A stretch of 64,000 nt of DNA from Nansenia antarctica (GCA_963989245.1 OZ022354.1:1773246-1837245), one strand, 5' to 3'; counted from the stretch's first letter, positions 43,704-58,685 are shown. The notes: generated from the letters alone by a model not told the origin. A program made the numbers and translations.

Positions 43704-46700
43704 GTTGGCTTTTCAGGAAATACTCAAATGAATACTCACTTCAAGACCCTTTGATTTGAGATGTACCTTGCAGGCCTACTACTTACTACTTAGGGTATAC
43801 ATTGATTATTTTGAGAACAAAAAAAAAACACTTAGTTGCTTTTCATTTCTGTAAGAGGCATATACAGTATGTGGATGTTTTCTTTTCTAAAGCATGACCG
43901 ATTTAAAGGTTTGAATAAGCAGTTCAAGATCGAGAAATTAGGTTGACAAATCAGTGTTGAAGTCATTGTCATTTGATTTAGAATTTCTGCTTTTGGGTGA
44001 AGCAGTAGTGAATGTGGCAGTGTTGGCACGTGCTGGCAGAAACAGACTTCAAAAAGGCTTCGAACCGGGACCAAAGAACGGTGCGGCCCTCGTGGAGGAG
44101 GAAGCACCAACATCACTTTCCCAGTTCACAGCGGGGAGCATCGCAGCCTCTCTGCATAGCGCTCTCTACCATGTGGGGCTAGGGGTGTTTTAACAATGTT
44201 TAGCTCTATTTTCTCCGTTTAGCATAAGCCTGTTGTCACATTTGGATGGCTCCTTCATAAAATTGATGGTGTGATTCCCTACAATTTCGGGACAGGCCTG
44301 AATGACTAAATATGCAGCACAACATTCGATACCGAGGTGGCTGGCAAGCGACAAGCATGTGCACTGGACAGGCTCTTAGTGTAAATGTTTACAACCCCCC
44401 ACTGTGCTCCGTGCTGCCGGGAGTCACTCTCATCTGACTAAATGGGATTTAGCATTGCTGTGTGTTGTCTCAGGCGAGCTTCACCCAACAACAGTGTCTG
44501 TTTTCAAACTACTTAACATCACAATGTTAGTTGGAGACTGATACAGTACCTTCCTCAGAACTTGTCTCAGCATATTGCCTATAGCTGACAGCCAAAACCT
44601 TTTATTCAAGTCAACGTTTCAGAAGGGAGCTACTGTACATGCAAAAAAAGATATGCGAGAAGCCCTTGAAACCAAACAGTGCTATCAGGAATGTTGTCAG
44701 TGTCTGAATATTGTGATGACAGTATTTATTCTGAGGAGATTTGAAGGAAAGGAGGCAGTAGGTGGTTGGTGTCCACTATTCAGTTCATTACAGAATAGGA
44801 ATTTTTAGGATTATAATACAATAAAAGATTTGACAGTGGTATGAAAAATGTATAGAGATTGGATTGTTACATGCATCATTAAGATAGAAAACTGTCAATA
44901 GTCATATTGGAATTTAGAGAGAACCTTCTCTGTTTTTGGAATTGAAGATAATTACGTTTTATGACTAATCCTTTAGTTTATGTATGGCTGTCTACACTGT
45001 GAATCCGGGACTCTCAGTAACTGAAAACCGTTGTTTTCATGCCATGCTAACCTTGGATGAATGGTGGTCAATAAATAAATAAGTGTAACATGTATATAGC
45101 CGTGATGAATAGCAGTCTATTGTCCTGGAACCTGACAAGATTCTCCCAAATCGTAGATTTTGTGACCTCCCAGCAGCTTAAAAAAATAAATCACAGTAGC
45201 ATAGCATTGTCTGTTATAGATCAGCATGCATTAATGCACAAGGGCTACAAGTTGAATTGACAGACGGATCTCTCCTCAATTCTACTCATAGAGGAACAGA
45301 GATCTATGGAAAAGGTAAGGGATAATAAATACTGTTGCTTTGAAATGGTTGAAGCTCAAAGCGCTTTTCATTTTCTTGTCATCAGATGTTTGAAACACTC
45401 AAAGAAGGTTTACAGAGTTGTAGTGTATTTGTAATATGAAAACGGTTATATGAAAGATATGACACAAAGAATGTCATGCATGGTGTCTTAGGTTCTGCCT
45501 TTTGTGATGCTCATATCTTTCTCTATTTCAAGATCATACGGAAGTATTTCCTCACATCTTTGACACTATGCGAGATGAGGCCCGCAAATAAACAAAGTAT
45601 TATTCATGGAATAAATATATGCACAAACCCCAAAAAAATTTGATAAATGAAAATGAATGGGAGCGCATTATAGCACTCTTATGTTTGAAAATCAAAAATT
45701 AAACGAGTCTGTCGAAGAAGAAGAACCAGTGGCATTAAGGCTGAAACTGCAAACCAAGGAGTAAATCGACTTAATGCCATCACATCTCCCTCTATTCATG
45801 CCTGAGAATGGGGTGAGAGAAGAAGATTAGGTTATACATCTGCTGTCAGGAGACCAAGTACAGAACTTCACCTACACACAACGATGATCAAACAGACATG
45901 TCTCATATCTTATCCTTTATTGTCCCTTTTCTCACCCTTTCACTCCTGGTTCAGTACAGAACCCCAGACAGGCAGATTTAATGTGTGATGAAATGTCTGA
46001 GAAATATGGGGGAAGAAGGAATATCTGGATCTTACATTTTCTTCCCACATGAAAAAAACATAATATCACTATTAGTAACACATATCCACATAAATATGGA
46101 TAATTCTGAATTAAAACAGTGCTATTTACTGGATTCTTACTGGAAATCGTCTTCCATCCATCTGATCGCATGGTTTTGTTGCTAATTACCGCAATAGAGA
46201 TAATTCACCATATGAGAAATGAAGCTTTGGGGCTCCTTCACTCTCTGGGAAGAAAGAGTGTGTAGGTTTGGCTGAGTAGCTGTGCCGTGCCCTACGGCAA
46301 ATAAGGGGAAAGTTCAGTTAGAAATACCAACATGTGTGGTTAACAAGATTTATATCTGGAGTGCAGAATGTATGACAAATAACTCCATGTTAAAGGGCTG
46401 CCCAAGTCATTTTCACATTCACTTAAGATTTGTAAGTAATCCTCTCAAATATTGAGTGAACTATTTCATTTGCAATTGAGAATAATTATTCAAATACCAA
46501 AACACCACAAATCCCATTGATTTCAGTGCATGACACCATTTTCCATTTCCTCCTCCAAAAACAAACCCAGTAAACATAAAAAAGCTGTTGTTTTATTTAG
46601 GTAATCTGGCTGCTTACTGACAAGTAAATAATCAATACGAATAGTTTTCGGAGAGTCTGAAAATAGACCGATTTAAACTGTAACTAACAGCCATGCATTT

Positions 46701-47475
46701 TTTCCAGCTGCAGTTGAGGAAATGACACCAGCTTTGATGGGTTGTATAGCTTCTGAGATGAGCCTCTTTATGCTGCTCGCAGTTCCATTATGGCTTTGTT
46801 GGGAAGCTTGTTTACCTGCTGATAACATACACTGGTGGATTCAGGAGCACCGATCCAAAATCTGCTGCCAAAGTCACTCAAGTCTCATTGTTACTGCAGG
46901 AGGACAAGAATGAAATGTTTACGTGGAGGGGAATGCAAATGTGACATCAAACTATGGGACCAATAAGAGATCAGAATAACTTTGCCAGGATTTATTTTTA
47001 GCCTTAGTTGCAATGCTAGATCTGTAGTGAGCAGTGCATGTGAGACCTCTGCTGGGTCTGCTGGTTCTGCTGGGTTTGCCGCTTTTCTCTCTGTGTTTTG
47101 GATTGTATAGCATTTATTCTTTTTTTTACGAAAATGAACATCCAAGGGGTACATTCTCTGCAAATCATAAATCCAATTCATGTTGAATTGGAATTCAAAC
47201 TCGTTGATTCTACCACAATGTTACATTGTTGTGGTACAACAAATTTGCGATGCAACATTTAGGTTTATTGCCTAACAGCAACGATAGGATGTTAGTTGTG
47301 TCATCCACGTGGCCATGGGATTACTTAGAAACTACTGAGAAATGAAGCACATCCCATAGAAAAGTCCAAACACTTCACATTCCCTCAACATTACATGACA
47401 TTTTCAGAGTCATTTTAGAATAGAAGCAGTGTTTGCATATCCAAGCCATGGTCCTAGTGTTCCTGGTCTCATAAG
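43704..47475. other. 3' flank, no gene recognised
   Basis: AT-rich. Open frames at 43832-44193, 44575-44808 and 45932-46185 have no recognisable domain, splice context or composition shift that would support them. No clear transposon. Confidence 0.5.
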
Positions 47476-47499
47476 GGAACCTGGGTGAAACCTCCAGAT

Positions 47500-47582
47500 A
47501 GGCAGGTCTCCAGGGGGCCAGCAGGCCTACAGACGGGGGCTCCGGGGGGCCAGCAGGCCTACAGACGGGGGCTCCGGGGGGC
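47500..47582. repeat. G-rich tandem duplication, about 37-bp unit
   Basis: Two copies of gggccagcaggcctacagac followed by gggggctccgggg. Confidence 0.85.
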
Positions 47583-49310
47583 CTGGTGACCCTGTCTGGG
47601 GAGGTTAGCAGGAAACACTAAAGAGGGATGGGCAGGGAGATGAGGAGCCACTGAGTGCAAGTGTGTGTGAGGCTGGTGATGGCAGCTGTCAGTGGTTTGG
47701 AAGGAGAAGCAGACAGATTGTGCGTTCTGTTGGTGCAGCCAGTTCGCCACCTGGCAGGCTTTTCCTTGTTAGAACTTCTTGTTGTTTTCTGTTCTCGTCT
47801 GAGATGTTTCTGTCCCTATCCTCATTGACATTTCAGAGGAGATTGGGATTCGGGATTCGTCTCACTGTTTAAAGCGGTATTTGCGATGAAATGACAAATA
47901 GGCACTCTCTGTTCTACAGTATAGGCACAACGTTAATCAACGGTACTTTGTCTCATCTAACGCTATTGAAGTATCCAATGACGTGTGGGGTTAACGGCAC
48001 TATGTCCATAAAACACATTATCCATAATGGTTTATGACGACTAATTAATCAGGGTATGTAGGCACCCAGACAGAGTGTCAGTTTGATCATCTGAATATTG
48101 TCCTTCTCATGATAAGTTATTAAAAGACATTCGTTGACATTAATTAACATGTGTGCAATAAGAAAATAATTAATTCAAATTATCGGTCACCTCTTCCTCT
48201 CCAGGAGTCTGATTGACAAGACAAAGTAACGTGCAGAATGCTTTTTCAGAAGCTAACAGCCTGAAGCACCCCTCCTATTAGTTAGTCATTCCCTCGGTAT
48301 CACACCCGGGATCTGTCATTTCACAATTCCCTTCAATAATGCATATGTGTCGCTCTCACCACTTCACCACAGAGGCTGCCATCTAACAAGTTGATACAGA
48401 GCGATGCCATTCACCTCCAGGTTTTAGCTCCGTACAGCAAGCATCTGAAGCAGACGGGTGTAGGATATGTTGTGTTGTGTTGTGTTCTTTCTTTCTTCTC
48501 ATTTCCAGGGTTCAGTATAATCAAGATTATCTGCTGTAGGATGAGATATCTGAGGATATGATAGATGCCAGTGAACTTTGCAGGCCTTTACGGTAACAAT
48601 AATATCAATTGTCCCTCCAATAGTGGAATACTTGCACCTCTTCACATTACACAAACATTTCCTGTTGTTTCTCCCACTCCCCTAACTTTGTAGCCACATA
48701 GCTACACAATCCCTCACTGGTTTCATGCCATTTTTGTCATATTTTGATGTTTTTGGACAACCATCAAATATTGACTATTCTGGGCCCAAAAAAAAATCTA
48801 ATTGACTTTTTGGACGAACCTCAGATAGGCAGATAGGATTTGAAAACAAAACATGAGGTTGGTTAAGAGGTTATGCTTTGTAACAGGTATGTAACTTCAA
48901 ATAAGCTTTTGAGGAATTGTGTCCCGGTTTTATTTATTTTTGGGGGAATGTTTCATGAATGAAGTAGGTAGCACAGGTCAAAGGAAGTCAACTACAGTAG
49001 GCCTATATAGGAGGAATGTCCTCAAAGGTAATGCATGAATATAAAAAAATATATACAACTAGCCTAGCTAACATTTTGGTTGGTGTGTTATTACATGCTA
49101 CATCAACAGACATGGCATGGCACTATGCTACCTCACACTGGCAAGCTAGCTCGCTACATTAGAGTTTACAATCATTTGTAGGCTATTTACTTTAATAGTA
49201 GATTCTGTTCAAGTAATTTTTTGTCTGTAATGTTATTGTTACAATTGATCCCCAGAAAGCTACATGCTACTACACAATCAGGATGCTATTGCCTGCTACC
49301 CTGAGATCAC
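47583..49310. other. 3' flank, no gene recognised
   Basis: No coding sequence or repeats of note. A short tgttgtgttgtgttgtg run lies at about 48470. Confidence 0.5.
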
Positions 49311-49700
49311 TCTAGACAATTTGATGGCAGCTACTAGATTGAAATCAAGTGCAACACTGAAACACAACTGTGAACATTTCAAGCCTGCAAACTGCGACAC
49401 TTTAAATGAATGTGCAATAACACTATGTGCAATATGACAACCCTCGGGTACATAAGGTTCAGAGATAGGAAATGTTAGAATAGGTATAGCATAGCATAGA
49501 GTACAGCACAGTGTTTTATTTGTACAGTATAGTATAGTGGATAGTGTACATAGCCTTTATTTATGTAAACCAGCTCTTTTCCCTTCTTTTTTTTCTTTTC
49601 TTTTTTTTTCCTAGCACCAGGGGAGCCCCCCCCCCTCCCAAATTTCGTTGTTTGGTACCTGTACTGTATTAATGACAATAAAGACCATTCATTCATTCAC
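49311..49700 (+). mobile_element. 5'-truncated copy of the LINE found at 33763 (3' end only)
   Basis: From tctagacaatttgatggcag to gacaataaagaccattcatt it matches the untranslated 3' end of the LINE at about 36425-36810 nearly base for base, with a different internal T/C tract. No ORF. Confidence 0.92.
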
Positions 49701-51341
49701 TGTGTAGGCCTACATATCACTGTAGAGGCCTACATACTGTATATTTTCAAATCAGGATTTCCACTGTCTATCCTGTTCATCCCAAAACATTTGCTCATTT
49801 GTTCATTGTCACAGCTCCTAGAAAGTCCACAGACATGTTTATGTTCCCAAAAAAGAAAAGACAAGAAAGAAAAAGCATCAGAGGTAAGCGTCAAAGCCAG
49901 CTGTTGAACTGAAAAGCACACTGTCCAAGTTGGGTGGGTGGGGGGGGGGGGGAGAGAGAAAAACTAAGGTTTTGAGAAGAGGATAGTTTGCACAAAAGTT
50001 GCCCTGTGTTGGTTCTGAGTGTGTGGTGTCAGCCGGTCCCAGGCCCTGTGGGCCCTCACCGTCCGGCCGGCTGCGAGACTGACTGTGGCTCAGGACATGG
50101 CCTCGTTTGTTCACCCCCCCCCCCCCCCTCCCCTCTCTGAAAAGAGTTATGCTGTCCGTTTTGAATGGACAGCGTTTTTCTTTGTGTGCTCGATCAAAAC
50201 AGAGGGCAAAGTTAGTCAGCAAGTTGCATAGCTTCTGCATTCTAATTCTTCAAGCCTCTTTTGTATGAAGTTTGAACACAATGTTTTACACTGTGTGTGA
50301 CCTGACTGGGATGCTGGAGGTAGGAGATTTTTTTTCCCCCAATACAAAATAGAATGAGGTAGAATCTGATTCAATAGTCCACTAGGCTACTTGTCATATT
50401 TGAGTGCAAATCTATTTGATATACTCTATACTATAATGTACAGTACAGTGCAGTCATCATGTACTGTAGCCTTGCCATATAGGCTAATGCATACAGACCA
50501 TGGTACAGTATAGTATACTACAGCTAAAATACAATAGTTATATGCTTTTTATCTGATCTATTTCCTAACCACAAGGTATTTGCCTATGTTTCCCTGGCAC
50601 TTTATGGTTCAGATTTATACAAGTTATTTACTACAACAGCCAAGCCATTCCTCTGGAAACTAGGCTGCAGATCAAAGGATTGTTTTGATCTCTACTTAGC
50701 ATATTTGTTTAACCTAGCCAGTGATTCTGAAAAGTGCACAAGCTTTTGGGTGATATGCAGAGCCCCCTTTATCCGTCTTTTTCTTGTGTTAGCTGTGGAT
50801 TTAAGTACTTTCTGTATTTAGTAGACAACTGGATTTGCCAGCTTTTGAAATTTAGTTGCCCACTGCTAGCAGTCTTGGCACTCAGCTATAGATAACTAGG
50901 TATGTTCCACAGCTAATCCTGATCGGCCTTGTAATAGTATTTGTGGACTGTACAGCACTCAATTAGGGCATAATGTGCTATTTTTATTTTCTTTAAGTTG
51001 GATTAAATTTGAAATTTGAATTTGTTTTCCCCCCCAGTTTTTATCTACTGTTTACTTTTTAAGCTATTGTTTCACACAGTTGCGAGCAAGCTTCTCTCCT
51101 CATACAGGATTGCAAAATGTCAAGCAAAAACAATGTCCAAGCCGTCTAAAAAAATATGCCAGGGCAATCAGGACATTTTTTTGGAAAGCTTAAGAGAATG
51201 CATATGCACACAATGCCCTAATTCTCTCTTACTTTGGGCTTGGGAAAAGATGAGCCCAGGTTTATTGGGAGCCAGAAAAGGGGGCAGATGGCTCACAAGA
51301 GGGATAAACCTGGGAAGTCATGCTGTAAATGTGTTTTACAG
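49701..51341. other. 3' flank, no gene recognised
   Basis: A G-homopolymer lies at about 49939-49952, and a C-homopolymer at about 50116-50129 flanks a short GC-richer patch (50030-50110). The frames there are open on both strands only because of low complexity. Confidence 0.45.
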
Positions 51342-51483
51342 AAAACAATGAAAGGAGCGGACAAAGCGATTGTCGCAAAGTCCTTTGGAAAATGGAAAAT
51401 CAGCTCTCAGAGGTCCAGGACCATGGAGGAGCCGGATGAGCCGTCCGAGGAGAGCAGGGAGGAGAACCTCTCCAACTGCACCT
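51342..51483 (+). other. Candidate exon of an unidentified gene
   Basis: An acceptor-like aaatgtgttttacag precedes 51342 and a strong donor, acct|gtgagt, follows 51483. The 142-nt segment is clearly more GC-rich than its surroundings. In one frame it reads MKGADKAIVAKSFGKWKISS and then an acidic EEPDEPSEESREENLSN stretch. I do not recognise the protein. It could also be a conserved regulatory element or chance. No partner exon was found in the window. Confidence 0.3.
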
Positions 51484-54400
51484 GTGAGTCTCTGCAAAAA
51501 GGCAAGCAACCAAGATGGAACAAGTACCCCCTTTTACTTCTTTCACATTTCAAACACTTCTATTTCTCTCTTGCTTATTTTTTGGATGTGTGGGCCATTT
51601 TAAATATTATTGCGGCTTGTTTTTCAATGTGACTCTCTCGTCTCGTCTATCTGGTGAACAAACGAACCACATTGTTGGGCAGGAGAATTCCTTTTGAGGG
51701 AAAGTGTGTCTCCAATGATACGGCGTTGCCAGAAAAAGACAAAGCAAAAAATAGCAAACACAAAAACAGTCACAGGTGCATGGGAAAAAGAGAGAACCCA
51801 ATGAATGGTCAGCGCGGCCCCCAGGAGGTCTTTCACTGTAAGCCAGTTGCGGTGGGTGGACTTCTGACAAGGACATTGGTTAGGAGCCAGGTGGAATGTG
51901 TAACTGAGAATGCTCCTGTTTATTCTTTTCACATGCTAATGTGGCTTCTGGGTGACTTTTATGTGGCAAAACTTTTACTTTGAGTCTCCATTTTGTTCAT
52001 TTCAATACCTACAATTACAATACTGTTTTGATACCTTCTGAGCTCCATCTACCATGTCATGTTATAATTCATGACATCCTACTACATCCTACAAATAGCC
52101 AGTGTTGTAGATAATAAAAGCCTCACAATTCTATCTTAGATGGAGGCTAACTAGCGGTATACCTCTCCATTCTTACAGTTATATTAGCATTTTAGCATAC
52201 TGTACATACAGAAAGAATCCACATTTTAAAAGAGAAGCTCCACATACTGTACAAATGCACCCCTATGTGGACAGAGTAAGAACAGAGCAGTAATTTGGAT
52301 GACCAACACTGGCCCTCCTGTTTATTCAGGCCAATGGAAGCAGATTTTCGATCCACTTTCCCCAATATTGACCTTGTCTTGTTACCCTCAGATACAGCAC
52401 ATAAAAGGTATCCTCAGCTTTCATTGTAAGTTCAGTCACAAATCTTTGCATGATCTGCCTCTGGACAAATCCACTTCCTGTAAAGGGCAATATGGCACCA
52501 GCAGCTGAAAAGCGTTCCATATACCTCCTTGTGTGTAAAGGTCTGTAAATAGCATCAAAGGCATTATCATCTGCGCCTCTACTTAGGATCTCGTCTGCAT
52601 AGCCACTAAAACAGTCTGTCTCAAAGGACAGTGTTCCTATTTCAGCCCCAACCCTGCAATGACTGTGCGTCCAGGGTAATTATCAGGGAGGAGTGTTGCC
52701 AGGCTATAATGCAGAATGCCAGGTGCAACACTTCCACTCTCTCCTGTTTTCAGCAACTAGCTATACAAGCTATAACTAATACGGCCTGTTGTTGTTCAGT
52801 GATGAATATACAGTAGAAACTGCTCTTCGTCGGCCATTAATTTTCTTGTCTGTCAAAAAGCAGCATGAAGAGGGAGAAAGTGCAACACTTTGTAGTGCTC
52901 CATTTTCCTAAGCCTACTTAGGTTACGTGACTGAGCCATGCTGCTGTGTGAAATTGTATCCCGATACTGGCACTGTATCCTTGTGAGGGTGTCTTGTAAA
53001 ATGGGTTTACTTAGCTCCTTTGCTGGCATTTTCTGAAGATAGCAAATGCACAAACACTGCCCATGATCGGATTAACTGTACAACAAAATGATGTAACTCT
53101 TTGTCTCCCAAGGTTCCTCTGCATTAGTAGAGTGGTCAACTAGTAAAATGTAGCTTTATAGAGCCAATCCTACACAGAGGTCTGCCATAAGACTGTCTAA
53201 CCTAACTAAGTACTGTACATGACTGACTACAGCTATTCTATAGCTTATCTTGAGCATGAATTGATTGTAAAACATTCTAATTCCACATAAATAAATAAAA
53301 AAGTACCATGTTGAACTTTCATGTCTACGTGACCAGCTGAGAACGTGGGCCACCACAGACTTGATCCCCCCACCAAGAGATACAATTACGTTTTCAAACT
53401 CTACACCCACTGAATAAGACTTGATGTCAAATTCAAGAGCCAAGTTAGAGATGCTATTGACCTCTTGCATGCACTTCTGCTTTATGATGGGTCTGGAGTT
53501 CCCCTGTGAGGTCAGAGGTCATTGTCTGGACATTGTCTGGACTGTAACAAGGTCGTTTACCTGAGTGATTATAGAATAGACCAATACATGCAGTATATTG
53601 TGCAAAGTATACAAGGCTACACAAATATAGACCCATTATTTGACATATATCTAAACGTGGTGTATTTTGAATCAAGGTGTGTCAAGACCTTAAGTTAATT
53701 ACCCGATTTATGATACAATCAGTTGCAATATCTCCATGCATCCAACTTATTTACATTTTAATTACTACTATTACTTATTTATATTTTTGGGGATGTGACC
53801 ATAGCAAGCCCAATTCCTCCCCTATACTAGAAAGAAGAAAACAGACTGTTTTTCACTGGAGGTTTAGATGCTTGTTTATCACTTTTAAATACCATCATCT
53901 CTGCTGAAATCCCCTCTCAAAAGAACCTTTCACTTGCTGGAATAAATTCAAATTAAAATTTAAATCCCTCTTTGCATTTCTTCAGCCTCTTTTAAAATAG
54001 CTGCCTCCTTTTAGAAAGCTGTTTATGTAGTGATCTGTTCATAATCCAGTTTGTTTCTCAACAGCGAAAAACACAGAAATCGTATTATCACTATCTTGGA
54101 GAGATGATGCGAGAAATCAGGAAGTATATAAATGTCTGGATCTGGGGAAGTTTTTCAATGTGCTAAATCTTAAGAATAAGGCAAAGCCTTTTGATAAAGT
54201 ACTTGGAACATTAACATTTGACTTGCAAATGATCGATAGTACATTGGACAGAGAATTCAGAATGTTTTGTAATGCTTTTTTTTTTTTTTTAACTACACAA
54301 TGGCTGTTCCTTGAACAAATAAACAGAAATCTCTATCATTCTAATAGAAAATAAATATATATGCTGGGTAGATACCTCATCAAAATGTTGTTGCATGTGA

Positions 54401-55828
54401 TGTACACCTTTTGTTGGGAGCATATGAAGATGTAACCATTGATGCATGATGATGGTTCAACTGACAAGTCATTCAAATGTCTATAAAAAGCCCTCCTCAA
54501 TCTCACAAGATGCTCACCTTCTAATGTTTAGTAGAAAACATGATCAAATCAAAAACAAGAAGTCATAAAAACAGAAACATAATTTACATGCAGCGCCTTT
54601 TGATAAATATCCAAATGTTGAAATGTAAAATAAGAGGCTATTTGGAAATGTAATTTGCTGGAGCTAGATTGGATTTATTGTTGGGAAACAAATTATAATT
54701 GTGTCTCCAGAAAGTTAACAAAGATCTCAACAAAAGGAAATCAATGACCAACCCCATTAATCACTCACAGCTAGCTACTTGTGCTGAAGAAACTTACTTC
54801 ATAATCAATTTCTTTGTTTTGCTCAAAGGGCATTTGCATTCTCATTCACGTCAGCAAGCTTCCTGCATTGGGTGCAATCAGAACCTTGTAAACCACATTA
54901 ATGGGAGTTGTATTTTTTCAATGTTCAAGTGTATATCTCTGAATGGTCCTGACGAACAACGCCTGTCATGCACACTGAGTAGAGGGCATTAGAACACCGA
55001 CCACCATGCCAGAAAGGACTCCAGTTCTTTGTTGATTTAGCCAAGAACAAGTATCAAGGTGGAATATTGTGCCAGCCTCCCTGGGTGTCATGATTTAAGA
55101 TGGATGATTGGAATATTGACGATACTGACCTTCCAGCCAAACCACAAACAACCCGACTCTTCCAGATGTTCTGCCGCATCAGAGGTTATGACATGGGAGT
55201 CAGATTCATCTGAACACTACACGTCACGTCTAGTTGATCTATGACTCGTCACTGACATCCTGACAAAAGCCAGACACACCTGTCGCCATTGTTTGTGGTC
55301 ACGCTTTTTGGCGGTCCATCCCAGTGGTGCTACACACTGCTCCCCGGGCCTTTGAGGGTGTATTTGTCTCTTTGTCTGTTTGCCTGTTGGAGAGAGAGTC
55401 ATGACCAGATCCCTTGAGACAGACAAGACCAGATTCTATGAGAGCCAGACCAAGGAGACCCAAACATGGTGAAAGACACTGTTCTGAGACCCTTATATGA
55501 GACCAAGACCAGTTCAGATGTGAAAAGATTAGACGGAGGCCAAAACCAAGACCAATCTTAGTGAGAAGTCAGTGAATAGAAAAAAAGAATAGAAGGAATC
55601 TTATTTCTAAATGGGTTCTGAGACTAGACTCTCATCTCTTGGATAAGCAAAAAGTCAATGTTCCTGTCAGTCAGTCCATACTCTGATGATATGTCAGTAT
55701 GGCAGGACTTTCTTTTTGGACTCCAATAACACCCAACCTTGGTTCCGTCTGTTGGAACAGGACTGAACTGAAAAAACTGGACTGAAAAAAAAAAAACAGG
55801 TGTGGTGCTGAGGCACAGACGTGTACAT
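51484..55828. other. 3' flank, no gene recognised
   Basis: AT-rich, with isolated short open frames and no recognised domains, RNA genes or transposon ends. A T-homopolymer lies at about 54278. Confidence 0.45.
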
Positions 55829-56110
55829 TTCAAGCCTGCAAACTGTGACACTTTAAATAACGTGAAACAATATTATTGTGCAGTATGACAACCCTAGTCG
55901 TCTGTCTGTATAGTGTGGTGCAGTGGATTGTGTACATGGCCTTTATTTATGTAGACCAGCTCCTTCCCTTCTTGTGAATTTTTTTTTTAAAGTTTTTTTT
56001 TCTTTTTTTTTTTTTCTTTCCTAACACCAGGGGAGCCACCCCTCCTAAATTTCGTTGTTTGGTACCTGTACTGTAGCAATGACAATAAAGTCCATTCATT
56101 CATTCATTCA
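55829..56110 (+). mobile_element. 5'-truncated LINE 3' end, second copy
   Basis: From tacatttcaagcctgcaaac to gacaataaagtccattcatt it is a more diverged copy of the same LINE 3' end seen at 36480-36812 and 49380-49700. Poly-T rich stretch inside. Confidence 0.88.
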
Positions 56111-58060
56111 ACAGTGTTGTTATGAATGGATGCATTGCAAGAGCTTGTGACACCTGCCAATTCTCCAGGGGGTTGTTCCAGAAAGTAGCCTCAATGAGTT
56201 TGCCACCTAACTCTCTTAAATATCCTGAAATTACTTCATATTTTCAAGTTCATAAAGAAAGATAGTTTTCTAACTGATAACTAGACACTCCCAACAGTTA
56301 TGTTGCTAAACTTGAAAATCAAGAGATATACAGGAAGGACCTGGATCATAGTGATCCTCTTTTCAGGAACAGATTACCAGGTGATGATCAGGTGATGTTG
56401 TACTGGAGCTTATTCATGTAGCTTGTGCAGCACTGTAGCACCTGAAAAGATGCAATGAGTTTAATGAGGTTGATGAAGCGTTGGAGTGTGCCTTTAGAAT
56501 GTAGTGTAAGGTCGCCCACAGTTATACAGCAGTTACCCTCAAGAGGATTTCTGGGTAGTACTAATCTACTAATTCTAGTGACATGCGGTGAAGATAATGA
56601 TCCCCATGACACTGTACTGTATTTTCAAAGTAATATTCCGCTGTCTGTTGACATCAACATAAAGATAGTTACACATCCTGGAGCCATATCAACAACATGT
56701 ACTTATGTTTGGTTGCTCCTATTTGCATATGCAAATTGACTTTTTAAAATTTTAATTCAGTCCTTTTATGTGACTCTTTCTCTGATGAACAAGGCATCAA
56801 GTGGCTGCACAATGGCGGTGGGATAAGTATATGGGGTTTGCACTATCACCACAATGAGGTGATTGCATGTTCATCTTATTTGAGACTAATTTTTAAGCAT
56901 TTTATTTTAAATTAACCTCAGTTTATTGTCGATATTAAAGTTCTATCATGTTCAATGGCATGATGAATATTCATGACTACTGTGTTGTATTGAATGGAAA
57001 CTGGAACTACTAGCGTTGGAACTGGGGGAGAGAGGGGGAAGCTAAATTGCTGGTTGATCTCATAAAAAGATAAAGTTTTGTACTTACAGTGTATTAGAAG
57101 AATTCTGGAAAACATTGTATTTGTGTAGGTTTCACAGAGGCATGTACGGTGCTCAAAAACAATGGGGTGCTTTGACATTTCGCTTTGCTTACATAATTTG
57201 CAGCAGAATGCAAAAAGCTTTTAGACACAGATGTGACCCATTGTAATACTTTTCTAAATGCAATCAAACACTTTCTACAAACATGAACAGGAGTTTTTAA
57301 ATGTGAACCCTTGTCTGACATGTAATTTCATCCAACCCACTCCTCTTTCATTTCTCCACTAACTCACCCCAGTTATGCGCATATTTCCTGTTGATGAAAT
57401 AGTTTAGCAAAAAAACACTAGTTCATGGTTCATGGTGGCTGGGATATAAACCTTTTTGCAGATTAATCAAGTACAAATCATGATTGTGTCGGGCTGAAGA
57501 AAAATACATTGCATTTTTTTGCAATGTTGGCCTGAAACCAAGCTATAATTTGTTCTTACCACACTATGTTCAATATGATTGTTCTCATTTGGTCCAGATT
57601 GCTCCTCAGTTAAGTTGATCCTCCTTAGGCTTTTGTTTAGTTTTCATGTCCCTCTCCTCATCCCGTTGTCTTCCCATAGGTCAGAACATGAGGTAATCAC
57701 TACATGAGGTAATCACTACTTTCTTGGACAAACGCATATGTACCTTCCCATTGTGATTGTGAAAGAACACGCTTTTATTATTTGATAAGGTGCTTAAAAG
57801 AGATTAAAGTAGCTCTCCGCTTTCATATGTTCGAGCCGTCATCAGGCGTGAATAGTGCAAGAAACCAAAGAAAAAGGGAAGAACACAACAGTCTTTGCCA
57901 GTTCCTCTGCTCAGTACGTACCATGAAATGGCTCTTGAAGACAGTTACAAAATTAGACTTTCAAATGAGGTATTAAACAAGGTGATGATCAACTGCCAAA
58001 CCTTAAGTAATGATATGGCCCAATCCTCCCGGTCCCAAGCCTTGCATAACCAAATACGCA
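56111..58060. other. 3' flank, no gene recognised
   Basis: AT-rich. No coding or repeat structure recognised. Confidence 0.45.
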
Positions 58061-58067
58061 GATGACC

Positions 58068-58090
58068 AAAAAAAAAAAAAAAAAAAAAAA
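58068..58090. repeat. Poly-A tract
   Basis: About 23 consecutive A. No recognisable retroelement precedes it. Confidence 0.9.
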
Positions 58091-58550
58091 GCACTGAAAA
58101 TACATTATTACACATTGTGTTCACACGTCAGCCCCTGGAGACTGAGGGGGGGGGGGGCATAACCGAAAGATAAGCATGTTTGGGTGGCCCCTACCATCAG
58201 CTGGGAGGGGGGACGCTTGGATCTCTAAAGAGGCCCCTTATGGGTATCACTTATTTTGAAGACTAAGCCACGGCCCCCTACCCCCATGCAACCCCCCCCC
58301 ACACACACACACTCCCTCTGCCCCAGGCTCCACCCAGAAGTGTGGCTCGCCTTTGTCATTGTAATCTGGCCCCTGTTTGCTAAACGCTTCCACTGTTTAC
58401 TCTCTACTACAGGGGGGCTACAGGGGGCTACAGGGGGGCTTGTATTAACTTGTATTAACAGGAGTCAGCAGGACGTGCGGGGTGACATCACTGCGGCTGG
58501 GGGCTTTTGTAAGCTGCATTTGTGATGTCTCGAGGCCCCCTTTCTTCCTT

Positions 58551-58685
<135 letters not shown>

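Noticed and set aside
43954..44193. 79-codon plus-strand open frame with a moderately GC-rich end
   Set aside because: No recognised domain, and no acceptor and donor pair consistent with an exon.
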